Positions 63,156 to 64,000 of a DNA stretch of 64,000 nucleotides are shown in pieces. Within the stretch, counting starts at the first letter, position 1. Every line of letters begins with the position of its first letter. The notes under the pieces are model-generated. The model was not told the origin of the DNA and did not search any database. It saw only the letters and a program-made list of their open reading frames with translations. The DNA is from an uncultured Parabacteroides sp. (GTDB lineage: Bacteria > Bacteroidota > Bacteroidia > Bacteroidales > Tannerellaceae): positions 30,579 to 94,578 of the forward strand of contig CALUZR010000006.1 in NCBI GenBank assembly GCA_944325335.1, in the 5' to 3' direction. The position numbers were made by a program, and so were the translations under genes.

Positions 63156-64000
63156 TTAATAGAAAAGTGAAAGTCCGGCTGAGAGTGCATGAAACTCGGG
63201 GCCGAAATCCGTATTCAGCACATGGCAAGGCGAATATTTCACATACACACCCAAGGCTTTCCACGTCAGTTGCCCCTGCAAGTGGATCGTGACAGGGTTG
63301 GGATGGATATTCTTATCGAACGCCTCCTGTTTCGTGCCGTCCGCTTCCTTGTATTTCGTCTTGAGGCTGGCATACGTATTAAAATAGATGACCGGACCGA
63401 GCTTGAAGCTCACATCTTTATTGAAATCATAACCCCACATGAGCGGAATGGTCCAGCTAAAAAGCTTGATCCGAGAAAATTGGATATCTACGCCATCCGG
63501 ATAACCGTCCAGCACGATGTTCTCGTCTTGCTTGATAAATCGATTCCGTCCATTCATCCGGAAATTGCGCCACGCAACACCCGCTCCCAATTGAAACGAA
63601 TGCCCGTTGCCCCAAGGATAATACACATAATTCAGCAAATGGTCGGCCACGATTTCGAACGACGCACCCATGTTGACATTCAGTCGAGACGGCGCACCGA
63701 GCGCCGTACTAAGTCCGAACGCCACGCCTCCCACTTCGAAACGATCACGCGCGGCCCGTTTCTTTTTAAAAGGGAAATTGAAATCCACATTCGCCAGCTT
63801 CTCTCGCGTGACGGAAGAAGCCTCGGCATCCAACGCCGTGGTGCGCGAGAAATGATAGGCTGGATTTTCGGCGCTTCCCTCTATTTCGATGGATTGTTCC
63901 CGCTCGCTTGTGATAATCGTCACCCGCCCCGGGCGATTCACTTGTACTGTATCTGTCTGTGCATTCCCATTGCACACGGCCCAAAGGCCTAAGACTGCCA
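63156..64000 (-). CDS. Outer-membrane beta-barrel protein, 5' end cut by the window
   Basis: A GTG at 63977 would give 273 residues, but the frame stays open to the window edge. It encodes AVLGLWAVCNGNAQTDT there, the end of a signal peptide, so the true start lies beyond 64000. After about 75 residues of lead, alternating strands follow: RFEVGGVAFGLSTALG, SFQLGAGVAWRNFRMNG, KLFSWTIPLMWGYDF, VSFKLGPVIYFNTYAS, and the terminal HALSAGLSLFY with an aromatic last residue. This is a small PorT-like or OMP_b-brl barrel. No specific function recognised. Confidence 0.78.
   Translation of the reverse strand, partial: AVLGLWAVCNGNAQTDTVQVNRPGRVTIITSEREQSIEIEGSAENPAYHFSRTTALDAEASSVTREKLANVDFNFPFKKKRAARDRFEVGGVAFGLSTALGAPSRLNVNMGASFEIVADHLLNYVYYPWGNGHSFQLGAGVAWRNFRMNGRNRFIKQDENIVLDGYPDGVDIQFSRIKLFSWTIPLMWGYDFNKDVSFKLGPVIYFNTYASLKTKYKEADGTKQEAFDKNIHPNPVTIHLQGQLTWKALGVYVKYSPCHVLNTDFGPEFHALSAGLSLFY

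Overview
The window looks like a chromosomal segment of a gut-type Bacteroidota, order Bacteroidales, most likely Parabacteroides or a close Tannerellaceae relative. The genus is inferred from gene content alone and is not tested by alignment. The signs are a SusC/SusD pair, a GH92 mannosidase lipoprotein, Bacteroidales DUF-type lipoproteins, a methylmalonyl-CoA decarboxylase/carboxylase module, an AmgK/MurU recycling pair, and many promoters of the Bacteroidota type (TTTG or TTG, 19-21 bases, then TAnnTTTG). I saw no rRNA, tRNA, CRISPR array, transposase or intact prophage.

Layout. 1-5.0 kb: the end of an unidentified gene, then a xylose operon (xylB-xylA-xylE, minus strand). 5.0-7.9 kb: ruvX, def, mmdA and a biotin carrier as one tight minus-strand run. 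8-14 kb: a priming sugar-phosphate transferase, an OmpA-type porin, rmlA and a GH92 mannosidase. 14-17.4 kb: a ParE-like toxin module, a gene-poor stretch with minus-strand promoter and terminator signals, then paaK with an ACT-domain partner. 17.4-23.5 kb: a PEP-synthase-like protein without its phosphotransfer domains, murU, an AmgK-RapZ fusion and a short AraC protein. 23.6-36.9 kb: two glutamate dehydrogenases with different coenzyme signatures, ileS, an exported flavodoxin with a flavin reductase, a large Ig-like surface protein behind a tetranucleotide repeat, a DUF4250 gene and a two-gene DNA-repair pair. 36.9-52.4 kb: a polysaccharide-utilisation-like region on the minus strand, susC, susD, aryl-sulfate sulfotransferase, CHR transporter, PAPS-type sulfotransferase, then two large secreted proteins (DUF6067-like and DUF5107/TPR). 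52.4-64 kb: a tRNA CCA-adding enzyme, two secreted proteins, a serine/cysteine degradation enzyme, GNAT, AraC, a PHP phosphatase, a degenerate trypsin-fold TPR protein, an FHA protein and an outer-membrane barrel cut by the window end.

Three observations stand out. First, a (GCTT)13 repeat lies between a promoter-driven start codon and a signal-peptide-encoding frame at 32.9-33.1 kb. The two frames are currently out of register, and gain of one unit or loss of two would join them. This is a candidate phase-variable surface protein, with a terminator-like hairpin in between. Second, the intergenic regions carry an unusual set of tandem palindromic arrays: three copies of a 120-bp palindrome built from 21-bp units, three unrelated arrays that all have a 41-42-bp period, and one 23-bp array. 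Third, an ASST / CHR transporter / sulfotransferase cluster follows susCD. All functional calls rest on reading motifs by eye; no database search was run.
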